DNA of 15,193 nt from DASPXY01 sp038227745 (GTDB lineage Bacteria; Planctomycetota; Planctomycetia; Gemmatales; Gemmataceae), in the NCBI GenBank assembly GCA_038227745.1, contig JBBRPS010000156.1, positions 1 through 15,193 on the forward strand. Reading direction: 5' to 3'. Shown piece by piece: positions 6,880 to 13,011 of this stretch. The position numbers were made by a program, and so were the translations under genes. The notes beneath the pieces are model-generated. The model made no database searches. It had not been told where the DNA came from and saw nothing but the letters and a program-made list of their open reading frames with translations. The number at the start of each line of letters is the position of its first letter. The first letter of the stretch is position 1.

Positions 6880-7677
6880 TCAGCCCTTCTCCGGGGTGCG
6901 CCGCGCGGCGCCTCCCGGCAGGATGTCCGTCCGCGTGCCCCGTGGGAGGGACACGGGGGGCACCGGCGCCGCCGCGGTGGCCAGGCGCAGCCGCCGGCGC
7001 ATCACTTCCACCCAGGTGATGCACAGCGCGACCCAGAACCCCCCAATCGCGAAGCCTCCGAGCACGTCCGTGAGCCAGTGCGCCCGCAGGTAGATGCGGC
7101 TGAGGCCGATCAGCAGCACCAGTACCACCAGGCAGACGAGGAACACCCTCCGCTCGCCGCGCCGGCGGACCAGCAGTACCCCGACGTAACCGAGCATGCC
7201 GTAGCCGATCACCGAACCCATCGAGTGCCCGCTCGGAAAACTCTTGTTCGTCTCGTGGACGGCGGCGTCGCGAAGCGCCTCGGGCGGCCGGTCGCGGTCG
7301 AGGACCTGCTTCGAGGCGATGTTGAACAGGCCGCCCCCGCCCGCCGCGATCACCCAGCCCAGCGCCAGCAGGCGGTAATTCCTCCACCACAGCAGCGCCG
7401 CCCCGACGGCGGACAGGGCCACCATCGCCGAGATCCCTCCCGCGTGCGTCAACAACCGCAGCAGCGCGAGCAGTTCGGGGTGGCTGTGCGCGTGCTCCTT
7501 CATTTCCTCGGCGACGGCCGAATCGAGCCCGTCCACGGCACCGCTCAGTATCCCGACCGTCAGCGCCGCGAACAGGGCCAGTGCCGTCAGGCTGACGCCG
7601 AGGCCCACGGTCAGCGGCAGGCCGTAGACGGCGCCCGGCGCCAGCCGCCGCTCGAAGTGGGCCGAGAAGGATTTCAT
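6880..7677 (-). CDS. PAP2-family membrane lipid phosphatase
   Basis: This 265-residue integral membrane protein has the three phosphatase signatures of the PAP2 superfamily: K123 to R130-P131 (KQVLDRDRP), P148-S149-G150-H151, and S193-R194 with H200 and D204 (SRIYLRAHWLTD). Hydrophobic segments lie near 22-48, 80-97, 102-120, 153-170, 178-193 and 206-224, typical of a six-helix enzyme with its active site facing the outer side of the membrane. Family members dephosphorylate phosphatidate, undecaprenyl pyrophosphate or related lipids; which one cannot be told here. The ATG at 7677 is supported by GGAGG at 7691-7687, 9 nt upstream, although the frame stays open further upstream. The last 30 or so residues are Pro/Arg-rich and probably disordered. 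It is divergent from the TPP-enzyme gene. Confidence 0.92.
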   Translation of the reverse strand: MKSFSAHFERRLAPGAVYGLPLTVGLGVSLTALALFAALTVGILSGAVDGLDSAVAEEMKEHAHSHPELLALLRLLTHAGGISAMVALSAVGAALLWWRNYRLLALGWVIAAGGGGLFNIASKQVLDRDRPPEALRDAAVHETNKSFPSGHSMGSVIGYGMLGYVGVLLVRRRGERRVFLVCLVVLVLLIGLSRIYLRAHWLTDVLGGFAIGGFWVALCITWVEVMRRRLRLATAAAPVPPVSLPRGTRTDILPGGAARRTPEKG

Positions 7678-7710
7678 GAATGACAACCTCCGGTTCGGAC
7701 GGAAGTAGGC

Positions 7711-7739
7711 AAGATACGGCATCCGGGCGGACGCGCCAA
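7711..7739 (-). promoter_or_regulatory. Candidate sigma-70 promoter for the PAP2 gene
   Basis: On the minus strand, TTGGCG (7739-7734), a 17-nt spacer and TATCTT (7716-7711) match 4 of 6 consensus bases in each hexamer. The -10 lies 33 nt upstream of the ATG at 7677, giving a short leader that includes the GGAGG site. Spacing and position are good, but the hexamers were found by eye. Confidence 0.45.
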
Positions 7740-7809
7740 GGTTGCGGGGTCTGCCGGTCGCGCCGGCTGAAGGAACCGCGGCGGATGTCCGATAACGGAT
7801 AAGCGTACC

Positions 7810-7845
7810 GTCCGCGCAGCGCCACCGCCAGGGCGCTGCGCGGAC
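7810..7845. repeat. 14-bp inverted repeat in the leader of the TPP-enzyme gene
   Basis: Positions 7810-7823 and 7832-7845 are perfect reverse complements around an 8-nt loop. The stem lies 40 nt before the ATG at 7886 and does not include the GAGG ribosome site at 7876-7879. A small direct repeat, GATAA-CG-GATAA, is just upstream at 7791-7802. It could be a leader hairpin or a dispersed repeat; no second copy is present in the window. Confidence 0.8.
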
Positions 7846-7885
7846 TGCGACCGCTTGCGACCCCGCCCCAACCCCGAGGTCTTTC

Positions 7886-9742
7886 ATGAAGAACCCCATC
7901 TCGCGGCGCGACATGCTCAAGCTCCTGGCGGTGCAGGGGGCGGCCGTTCTCCCCGGCGGCAAGGCCGACGCCCGCGCCCACCTCGGCCATCCCATCTCCG
8001 GCTGGATCAGCGGGCACATGACCGGCGCGGAGGCCTTGACCGAGGCGCTGCTGCTCGAGGGTGTTTGCTGCGTCTTCGGCATCCCCGGGGCGCAGGAGAA
8101 CGAGGTATGGGATACCTTCAAAGCGAAGCACCTGCCCTACTTGCTGGTCACCCATGAGTTCTCCGCCGCCGCGATGGCCGACGGCGTCGCCCGCAGCACC
8201 GGGCACCCCGGCGTGATCTGCGTCGTCCCCGGCCCGGGGCTGACCAACGCGCTCACCGGCATCGGCGAGGCGCTGCTCGACAGCATCCCGATGGTGTGCA
8301 TCGTCGGCGACGTGGCCCGCGGCGACCGGGCGCACGCCTTCCAGGTCCACGACCTGCCCCAGGTCGGCCTGCTGCGCCAGGTGACGAAAGAGGTCTATGA
8401 AGTCCACCACGTCGCCGAGATCCCCCAGGCGGTCCGCCAGGCGTTCCGCTGCGCCATGACCGGCGAGCCGGGGCCGGTCGGCGTGGTCATCCCGTACAAC
8501 CTGTTCATCGAGTCGCACCGCTACAACTGTCCGCCGCCGCCGCCGCCCGCGCTGGCGTTCGACGACGCGGCGTTCCACTGCGCCCTGGCGCTGCTGTCCG
8601 ACCGCCGCCTGCGCGTCGGCATCTACGCCGGCCTGGGCTGCATGGACTATTCGCCCGCCCTCGTCCACCTCGCCGAGGTGCTGCAGGCGCCGGTCGCGAC
8701 GAGCATCTCCGGCAAGGGCGTCATTTGCGAGACGCACCCGCTGGCGGTCGGCTGGGGCTACGGGCCGCAGGGCACGCGCACCGCCGAGGCGATCTTCCGC
8801 CACGTGGACCTGGTGCTGGCCATCGGCGTGAAATTCGGCGAGGTGTCCACGGGCGTCTACTCGCAGCCGCAGCCGCGCCACCTGATCCACGTGGACGCCA
8901 ACCCCGCGAACCTGGGGCGGGTGCTGAAGGCGGCGGTGTGCGTCAACGCCGACGCCGGCCTGTTCATCGACTCCCTCCTGGCCCACGCCGACCCGATCCG
9001 ACGGCCGTGCAACCCGCACCTGGTCGAGCAGATCCGCACCTTCCGCGCCCGCGAGTTGGCCATCAACTCGGAGGTCCACGCCCGCTGTGGCGCCGACCCG
9101 ATGGCGTTCTTCCTGGCGCTGCGGCGCCTATCCGCGCCCGACGCGCTGGCGTTCGTGGATGTGACGTGCAGCCAGTACTGGATGACGGAGGCGTTCACGA
9201 CGTTCTGCCCGCGGACGTTCTTCAACCCGACGAACAACCAGGCGATGGGCTGGTCGATCCCGGCGGCGATCGGGGCGCAGCGCGTTTATTTGGGGCGGCA
9301 AGTGCTGACGGTGACGGGTGATGGCTGCTTTCTGATGTCCGCGATGGAGATTTCGACGGCGGGGCGCGCGCATTTGCCGGTGAAGTTCTTCGTGCTGGAC
9401 GACCAGGCGTACCACTACATGCAGCTCCTGCAGCGGCCCGCGTACCTGCGGACGACGGCGACGATTTTGGCGCGGCTGGACTACCGGGCGCTGGCGCAGG
9501 GCTTCGGCGTGGCGTACCAGGAGATCACGGGGCCGGGCGACGTGGAGGGCTGCGTGCGCGGGGCATTGTGCCACGACGGGCCGGTGCTGACGCGGGTGGT
9601 GACGGACTACCGCGTCCGCCCGATCCGCTGGATCGACGCCGCCCGCGCCCGCTACACGCGCGACCTGACGTTCGACCAGAAGGTGCGCTTCCTGGCGCGG
9701 ATCGGTTCGCGGGCGCTCGACCTGCATCCGCGGAACGATTGA
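7886..9742 (+). CDS. TPP-dependent enzyme (acetolactate-synthase-like fold) with Tat-type leader
   Basis: This 618-residue protein has the three-domain architecture of thiamine-pyrophosphate carboligases and decarboxylases. Residues about 43-212 form the pyrimidine-binding domain, with the activating glutamate E91 (THEFSAAAMADG). Residues about 225-370 form the central domain. Residues about 400-575 form the pyrophosphate domain, with G478-D479-G480 and, 24 residues later, D505-D506 where relatives have NN or ND. The usual length is about 550-600; the extra is an N-terminal segment with SRRDMLK (residues 6-12), a hydrophobic stretch and ADA at 28-30, which looks like a twin-arginine signal. 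Export of a TPP enzyme would be unusual, but Tat carries folded cofactor proteins. The substrate is not identifiable: no acetolactate-synthase small subunit or partner enzyme is adjacent. GAGG at 7876-7879 fixes the ATG. No clear terminator follows. Confidence 0.88.
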   Translation: MKNPISRRDMLKLLAVQGAAVLPGGKADARAHLGHPISGWISGHMTGAEALTEALLLEGVCCVFGIPGAQENEVWDTFKAKHLPYLLVTHEFSAAAMADGVARSTGHPGVICVVPGPGLTNALTGIGEALLDSIPMVCIVGDVARGDRAHAFQVHDLPQVGLLRQVTKEVYEVHHVAEIPQAVRQAFRCAMTGEPGPVGVVIPYNLFIESHRYNCPPPPPPALAFDDAAFHCALALLSDRRLRVGIYAGLGCMDYSPALVHLAEVLQAPVATSISGKGVICETHPLAVGWGYGPQGTRTAEAIFRHVDLVLAIGVKFGEVSTGVYSQPQPRHLIHVDANPANLGRVLKAAVCVNADAGLFIDSLLAHADPIRRPCNPHLVEQIRTFRARELAINSEVHARCGADPMAFFLALRRLSAPDALAFVDVTCSQYWMTEAFTTFCPRTFFNPTNNQAMGWSIPAAIGAQRVYLGRQVLTVTGDGCFLMSAMEISTAGRAHLPVKFFVLDDQAYHYMQLLQRPAYLRTTATILARLDYRALAQGFGVAYQEITGPGDVEGCVRGALCHDGPVLTRVVTDYRVRPIRWIDAARARYTRDLTFDQKVRFLARIGSRALDLHPRND

Positions 9743-10361
9743 GCAGGCCGGGTGGCACGCCTTTCTCCCTGGCGCCGGGTTGGTATCGCGGGGGGCAACG
9801 CCGTCCGACTCCCCGGCAAGACTTCGGAGGGCGGCTGCCTCACTCCTTCTTCGCAGGCGACTTCTTGTCGGGAGAAGGCCTCGGGGGATTCCGGACGTCA
9901 GGGATCGTCGAATCGCGGAGGGGCTTGCAGATGCACGCGGCGGGGCGTGCCTGCCCGAAATGCAAGCGGTCTCCCGCCCTTTTGGTGTATCTTCGTTCAT
10001 ATCTAAAGATCCACTTGCAAGAAAAATCGTTTTCTCGGAAAGTTTTTCTTGCAATTCTCATCCGGCGCGATCATCTTGATAGTTGCCTTGCTTGGGGCTC
10101 ATCGGCCCTCATCCGGTTCGACCGGGCTCGGCGTTCGTTGCCGCGTAGTGCCTTCGGGATGAACGCGCACGCCGACCGGGGTAGACCGCACCCGCCGCCT
10201 GTTGCGGCGGTCGTGACGGATGACGGCCTCCTCTCTCCACGAGCTTCGGTTTTTGAAACACGTTCCGTGCTCCCGCACGGACCGGCCGTTACCGCGCCGG
10301 GCGGGAGAGGCTGCCCTTTTGGGGGGGCGGCTGGCTTTATCTATTTTCTGAGGGGGTCCTT
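9743..10361. other. 619-base non-coding stretch and leader upstream of the DUF1559 gene
   Basis: No convincing gene is present. The stretch has three parts. Positions 9743-9980 are GC-rich, with a 41-codon minus-strand frame at 9965-9840 (TTG start, GGAG 5 nt upstream) ending in a Lys/Pro tail SPDKKSPAKKE, which is at best a small or relic gene. Positions 9985-10085 are strikingly AT-rich for this genome and hold the dyad at 10015-10054. Positions 10086-10361 look like a long leader with several short GC stems: 10095-10098 with 10105-10108, 10113-10117 with 10121-10125, 10192-10197 with 10205-10210, and 10265-10270 with 10275-10280. I could not match it to a known riboswitch class, and in GC-rich DNA such stems can arise by chance. 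Confidence 0.5.
10015..10054. repeat. AT-rich 12-bp inverted repeat, probable regulatory region
   Basis: TTGCAAGAAAAA (10015-10026) and TTTTTCTTGCAA (10043-10054) are perfect reverse complements. The 16-nt interval holds further alternating TTTTC and GAAA elements, so the block contains overlapping dyads. It lies in the only AT-rich patch of the intergenic region, about 310 nt before the DUF1559 start. This would suit a protein-binding site or promoter element, but no standard -10 sits at the right distance. Confidence 0.65.
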
Positions 10362-11312
10362 ATGCGTTACCCGTCTCGTCGATCCGGCTTCACGCTGATC
10401 GAGCTGTTGGTGGTGATTGCCATCATCGCCATCCTGATCGGGCTGCTCCTCCCCGCCGTCCAGAAAGTCCGCGCCGCGGCGGCGCGGGCGCAGTGCCAGA
10501 ACAACATGAAACAGATGGCCCTCGCCGGCCATAGCTTCCACGACACGTACAAGAAACTGCCCAAGGGCCTCGTTCCCTACGGCCCCCCCACGTTCTCCGG
10601 CTTCTTCAACACCCCCGGCGGACATCAAGGCTGGAGCTGGATGGCGCAGATCCTGCCGTACGTGGAGCAGCAGACCCTCTACCGCCTGGCGGACAACTAT
10701 GACAAGACGGTGAGCGACTATCCCTGGAACCCCAACCCCGCCCTCGCACTGCCGGTTCCCATTTATGCGTGCCCGTCTGACGACCGCTCGCTCATCGCCA
10801 CGGACGTGTTCGGCCTCAAGGTCGCTTTCACCTCGTACCTGGGCAATGCCGGCAGCGGCAACAACGCCAATGACGGCGTGCTGTTCTGGAACTCCACGAT
10901 CCGGCTGACCGACATCCGGGACGGCACCAGCAACACCGTCTTCGCCGGCGAGCGCCCGCCCAGCCAGGATTTGAACTTCGGCTGGTGGTTCGCCGGTGCC
11001 GGCTATTACAGTCCGGCGAACCCGTACCCCGGCCAGCAGGGCGTCGGCGACGTGGTCCTGGGCGCCCACGAGACCAACTACACCCAGGACAGCGGCGACA
11101 TCGGGAAGAGCTGTTCCGCCGCCTACGCCAACTTCCAGCCCGGCAAGCTCACCGAGCCGTGCGACCAGACCCACTTCTGGAGCCTGCACGACGGCGGGGC
11201 CAATTTCTGCTTTAGCGACGGGTCGGTACGCTTCCTGTCCTACGTGAACAACAACGTCCTGACGGCGATCTGTACCCGCAACGCCGGCGACCAGGCGAAC
11301 ACGATCGAGTAA
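10362..11312 (+). CDS. DUF1559 protein with prepilin-type N-terminus
   Basis: This 316-residue protein starts MRYPSRRSGFTLIELLVVIA, a type IV prepilin-like leader cleaved between G9 and F10, with the conserved glutamate E14 at +5 and one hydrophobic helix at 10-32. The planctomycete signature continues with LLPAVQKVR and ARAQCQNNMKQ. The C-terminal motif H276-x9-D286-G287 (LHDGGANFCFSDG) is the H-X9-DG box of the family. These proteins occur in very many copies in planctomycetes; they are pseudopilin-like envelope proteins of unknown role. The domain between has the usual DUF1559 landmarks, such as YACPSD at 135-140. AGGGGG at 10351-10356 lies 5 nt before the ATG. It is followed after 29 nt by a small lipoprotein gene and then a terminator, so the two form an operon. 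Confidence 0.95.
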   Translation: MRYPSRRSGFTLIELLVVIAIIAILIGLLLPAVQKVRAAAARAQCQNNMKQMALAGHSFHDTYKKLPKGLVPYGPPTFSGFFNTPGGHQGWSWMAQILPYVEQQTLYRLADNYDKTVSDYPWNPNPALALPVPIYACPSDDRSLIATDVFGLKVAFTSYLGNAGSGNNANDGVLFWNSTIRLTDIRDGTSNTVFAGERPPSQDLNFGWWFAGAGYYSPANPYPGQQGVGDVVLGAHETNYTQDSGDIGKSCSAAYANFQPGKLTEPCDQTHFWSLHDGGANFCFSDGSVRFLSYVNNNVLTAICTRNAGDQANTIE

Positions 11313-11341
11313 CCCCTTCCGGGCCACAGAAAGGACAGCGC

Positions 11342-11497
11342 ATGCGGCACCTGGTCTTGCTTCTCCTCTTGATCGTGATCGGGCTGGGCGGCACGGGCTG
11401 CGGGGGGAGCCAGAGGAGTGAAGAGCCCGAACCCATGAAGGGCACGACGGTCAAGAAGCGGGTCGAGAGATTGAAAAAGCCCTCTCCCATTCCCTGA
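11342..11497 (+). CDS. Small putative lipoprotein, 51 residues, cotranscribed with the DUF1559 gene
   Basis: The frame encodes a Leu-rich signal (MRHLVLLLLLIVIGLGGTG), then C20 followed by GGS, and a charged tail rich in Lys, Glu and Pro ending PSPIP. The segment LGGTGC resembles a lipobox, though Gly rather than Leu is at -3. If processed, the mature peptide has only 32 residues. AAAGGA at 11330-11335 is 6 nt upstream of the ATG. Tiny lipoproteins directly behind DUF1559 genes are a common planctomycete arrangement. Function is unknown; an envelope partner of the DUF1559 protein is inferred from position only. A good terminator begins 10 nt after the stop. Confidence 0.75.
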   Translation: MRHLVLLLLLIVIGLGGTGCGGSQRSEEPEPMKGTTVKKRVERLKKPSPIP

Positions 11498-11506
11498 CCT
11501 CTCCCG

Positions 11507-11546
11507 CCGCCCTCGGCGCCCTTGTGGCGCCGGGGGCGGTTTGTTG
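11507..11546 (+). terminator. Intrinsic terminator of the DUF1559-lipoprotein operon
   Basis: A 14-bp stem (11507-11520 with 11526-11539, one G-U pair) closes a CTTGT loop and is followed by TTTGTT. It lies 9 nt after the lipoprotein stop. This is the clearest rho-independent terminator in the window. Confidence 0.85.
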
Positions 11547-11643
11547 ACGCCCCCGCGTGACCTGTCGCCGCCGTCCGTGCCCGAGAGACTGGAGTCCCCG
11601 TGCCGTGCGGGCGGCGCCGCCACCAGTCCACGGGACGCCAGCC

Positions 11644-11898
11644 ATGAACTCTCCCCCCCGGCCGGAGGGCCTGACGCCCGCCGCCTTTCGCGCCCGCCTC
11701 CTCGTCCTCCTCGGCGTGAGCCTCGCGGCGGGGGCCGCCGCCCTGCTGGCGCCGCGCCTCGCCCAGCCGCAGTGGTATCACGACTTCGCTGACAGCCGGA
11801 CTCTGCTGCACGTCCCCAATGCCCTCAACGTGCTCTCCAAGTTGACCGCCGCCCGCGGGCAGCATAAAAAGCTGGCGGGTGCTGCACCCGCCGGCTGA
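11644..11898 (+). pseudogene. Truncated alkaline-ceramidase-like gene (N-terminal remnant)
   Basis: The 84-codon frame encodes one hydrophobic helix (about 16-36) and then QPQWYHDFADSRTLLHVPNA followed by LNVLS. A first membrane helix followed by 'YH.FAD.R...G.PN..NV.SNLPF' is how planctomycete alkaline-ceramidase-like membrane proteins begin. Here the similarity stops at about residue 66; the following LPF and the remaining helices, which carry the metal-binding His and Asp residues, are missing. The last nine codons, including the TGA, come from the repeat at 11871-11915. The product would lack an active site, so I call it a remnant. The upstream ribosome site is weak. Alternatively it is a small single-helix protein; the family assignment is from memory of the motif. 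Confidence 0.6.
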
Positions 11899-11915
11899 CG
11901 CCGGCCGTTCGCCAG
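11871..11915. repeat. Composite hairpin repeat, includes GCCGGC-TNAC-GCCGGC family copy 2
   Basis: Two stems share bases. Positions 11871-11882 pair with 11884-11895 (one G-U), and GCCGGC at 11890-11895 pairs with 11900-11905 around TGAC. Positions 11890-11915 match 6095-6120 at 25 of 26 bases. The repeat supplies the end of the ceramidase remnant and lies 35 nt before the PspA gene. Confidence 0.8.
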
Positions 11916-11950
11916 CCCCGTGCCCCTGCGAAGAAAGGCCAGGTGAAGGA

Positions 11951-12703
11951 ATGATCTTCGGCAAACTCTGGCGGGCGCTGCGCGCCCAGCTCAACAAGGT
12001 CGCGAACTTCTTCTGGAAAGCCGACCCCATCGCGCAGATGCAGTACGAGTACGACCACGCCGTCGAGCAACTCCGCGACGGCCGCCTGGGCCTGGAGCAG
12101 TACCGCGCCCTGGTCGAGCGCGTCGGCCGCCAGGTCGAGAGCAACAAGAAGAACGTCAAGGGCCTGGAGGCCAAGGTCAAGGCGTACCTGCAGAGCGGCA
12201 ACCGCGAGACGGCGGCGAAGTTCGCCATCGAGCTGCAGAAGGCCCAGAAGGAGCTGGCGGAGAACGAGGGCCAGCTCAAGCTGCACGAGGAGTCGTACAC
12301 CAACAACCTCACGAAGATCAAGCACGCCAGCGGCAAGCTCGCGGAGCTGAAGGACAAGATCGGCAAGTACGACGCCGACCTGAAGATGAGCCGCGCCGAG
12401 GCCGAGATGGCCCAGCTCTCCCAGGACTTCAACGTCAACGTCACGACCGATTTCGGCCAGATGGAGCAGGTGGTGCAGGACAAGATCAGTCTCAACCGCG
12501 CCCAGGCGCGCGTCGCCGCCGACCTGTCGAGCGAGGGCCTGGCGGACATCAAGGTCGAGCAGGAACTGGAGAAGGTCCAGGCGGAGGACGCGCTGCGCGA
12601 CTTCGAGAGGCAGATGGGCCTGGTGACGCCGGAGACGGCCAAGGTCGCGGAGTCGCCCAAGGAACTGGGCCCGGCGGCGAAGAAGAAGGAAGTCGCCGGC
12701 TGA
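11951..12703 (+). CDS. pspA: PspA/IM30-family membrane-remodelling protein
   Basis: This 250-residue protein is almost entirely helical. The N-terminus MIFGKLWRALRAQLNKVANF is the amphipathic helix that inserts into membranes in PspA and Vipp1/IM30. It is followed by long coiled-coil helices (about 28-225) rich in Lys, Glu and Gln, and a Lys-rich, Pro-containing tail (PKELGPAAKKKEV). Family members assemble into ESCRT-III-like rods or rings and protect membranes under stress. No pspB, pspC or pspF neighbour is present, so it is an orphan copy. The ATG at 11951 is chosen because the family sequence starts there; AGGTGAAGGA precedes it. The frame is open upstream to 11879, but that segment lies in a repeat. 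Two hairpins directly follow the stop. Confidence 0.88.
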   Translation: MIFGKLWRALRAQLNKVANFFWKADPIAQMQYEYDHAVEQLRDGRLGLEQYRALVERVGRQVESNKKNVKGLEAKVKAYLQSGNRETAAKFAIELQKAQKELAENEGQLKLHEESYTNNLTKIKHASGKLAELKDKIGKYDADLKMSRAEAEMAQLSQDFNVNVTTDFGQMEQVVQDKISLNRAQARVAADLSSEGLADIKVEQELEKVQAEDALRDFERQMGLVTPETAKVAESPKELGPAAKKKEVAG

Positions 12704-12736
12704 CCGGCTGGCGAGCCGGGGGGCGTCAGCCCCCGG
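12704..12736. repeat. Two abutting hairpins right after the PspA stop
   Basis: CCGGCT and AGCCGG (12704-12709 and 12714-12719) form a first stem around GGCG. A second stem, CCGGGGGGC with GCCCCCGG (12716-12724 and 12729-12736, one bulged G), surrounds GTCA; the two share bases and cannot both form fully. They start at the first base after the stop codon and may protect or end the PspA transcript, although no T-tract follows. The look is that of an intergenic repeat, but no second copy is in the window. Confidence 0.6.
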
Positions 12737-13011
12737 AGATGCAGTTCCTGCCGCCCGACTGGCGCGAGAAAGTGGCGCGGTCCGATGGCAAGGAGCGGCT
12801 GCGCGCCATCCGGCAGTTACTGCCGGAATTCTCGGCATGGTTCAGAGTGGGTCCTATTCGGGTAACCGTTGTTGGCGCCGTGCGCTGCCCCACACTAGCC
12901 CGAAGCGCAAGCGAGGGTTGGACTTCCCCTCGCTTGCGCTTCGGGCTGGTGTCCGTACGCTGTTACCCTTGTTTGACCCATGCCGAATTCTCTTGTCGAA
13001 AGGTTACCGCC
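12737..13011. other. Intergenic stretch between PspA and S46 peptidase genes
   Basis: An ATG at 12739 opens a frame MQFLPPDWREKVARSDGKER that joins the peptidase frame, but it has no ribosome site, crosses the hairpin at 12892-12952 and would bury the signal peptide; it may be a relic of another gene. CCGGCAG/CTGCCGG form a small dyad at 12810-12826. TGTTACCCT at 12961-12969 is a weak extended -10-like sequence 43 nt before the peptidase start. Confidence 0.45.
12892..12952. repeat. 26-bp hairpin, AGCCCGA family, copy B
   Basis: Positions 12892-12917 pair with 12927-12952 (one G-U pair) around a 9-nt loop TTGGACTTC. Compared with the palindrome at 1229-1286, the stem differs at two internal positions, and in both cases the two arms change together from C-G to A-T. 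It lies 60 nt before the S46 peptidase start. Confidence 0.93.

Noticed and set aside
7678..8121. Upstream start extending PAP2 to 413 residues
   Set aside because: It would run antisense into the TPP-enzyme gene; the ATG at 7677 has GGAGG and a candidate promoter at good spacing.
6818..9079. 753-codon minus-strand frame spanning the PAP2 gene and the start of the TPP-enzyme gene
   Set aside because: It covers two recognised genes in the wrong frame or strand and crosses their promoter region.
10086..10361. Known riboswitch class before the DUF1559 gene
   Set aside because: No match to remembered core motifs of common classes (c-di-GMP, cobalamin, TPP, SAM, glycine), so only an unassigned structured leader is reported.
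12739..13011. Upstream ATG extending the S46 peptidase by 91 codons
   Set aside because: It would bury the signal peptide and cross a dispersed hairpin; the GTG at 13012 has a ribosome site.
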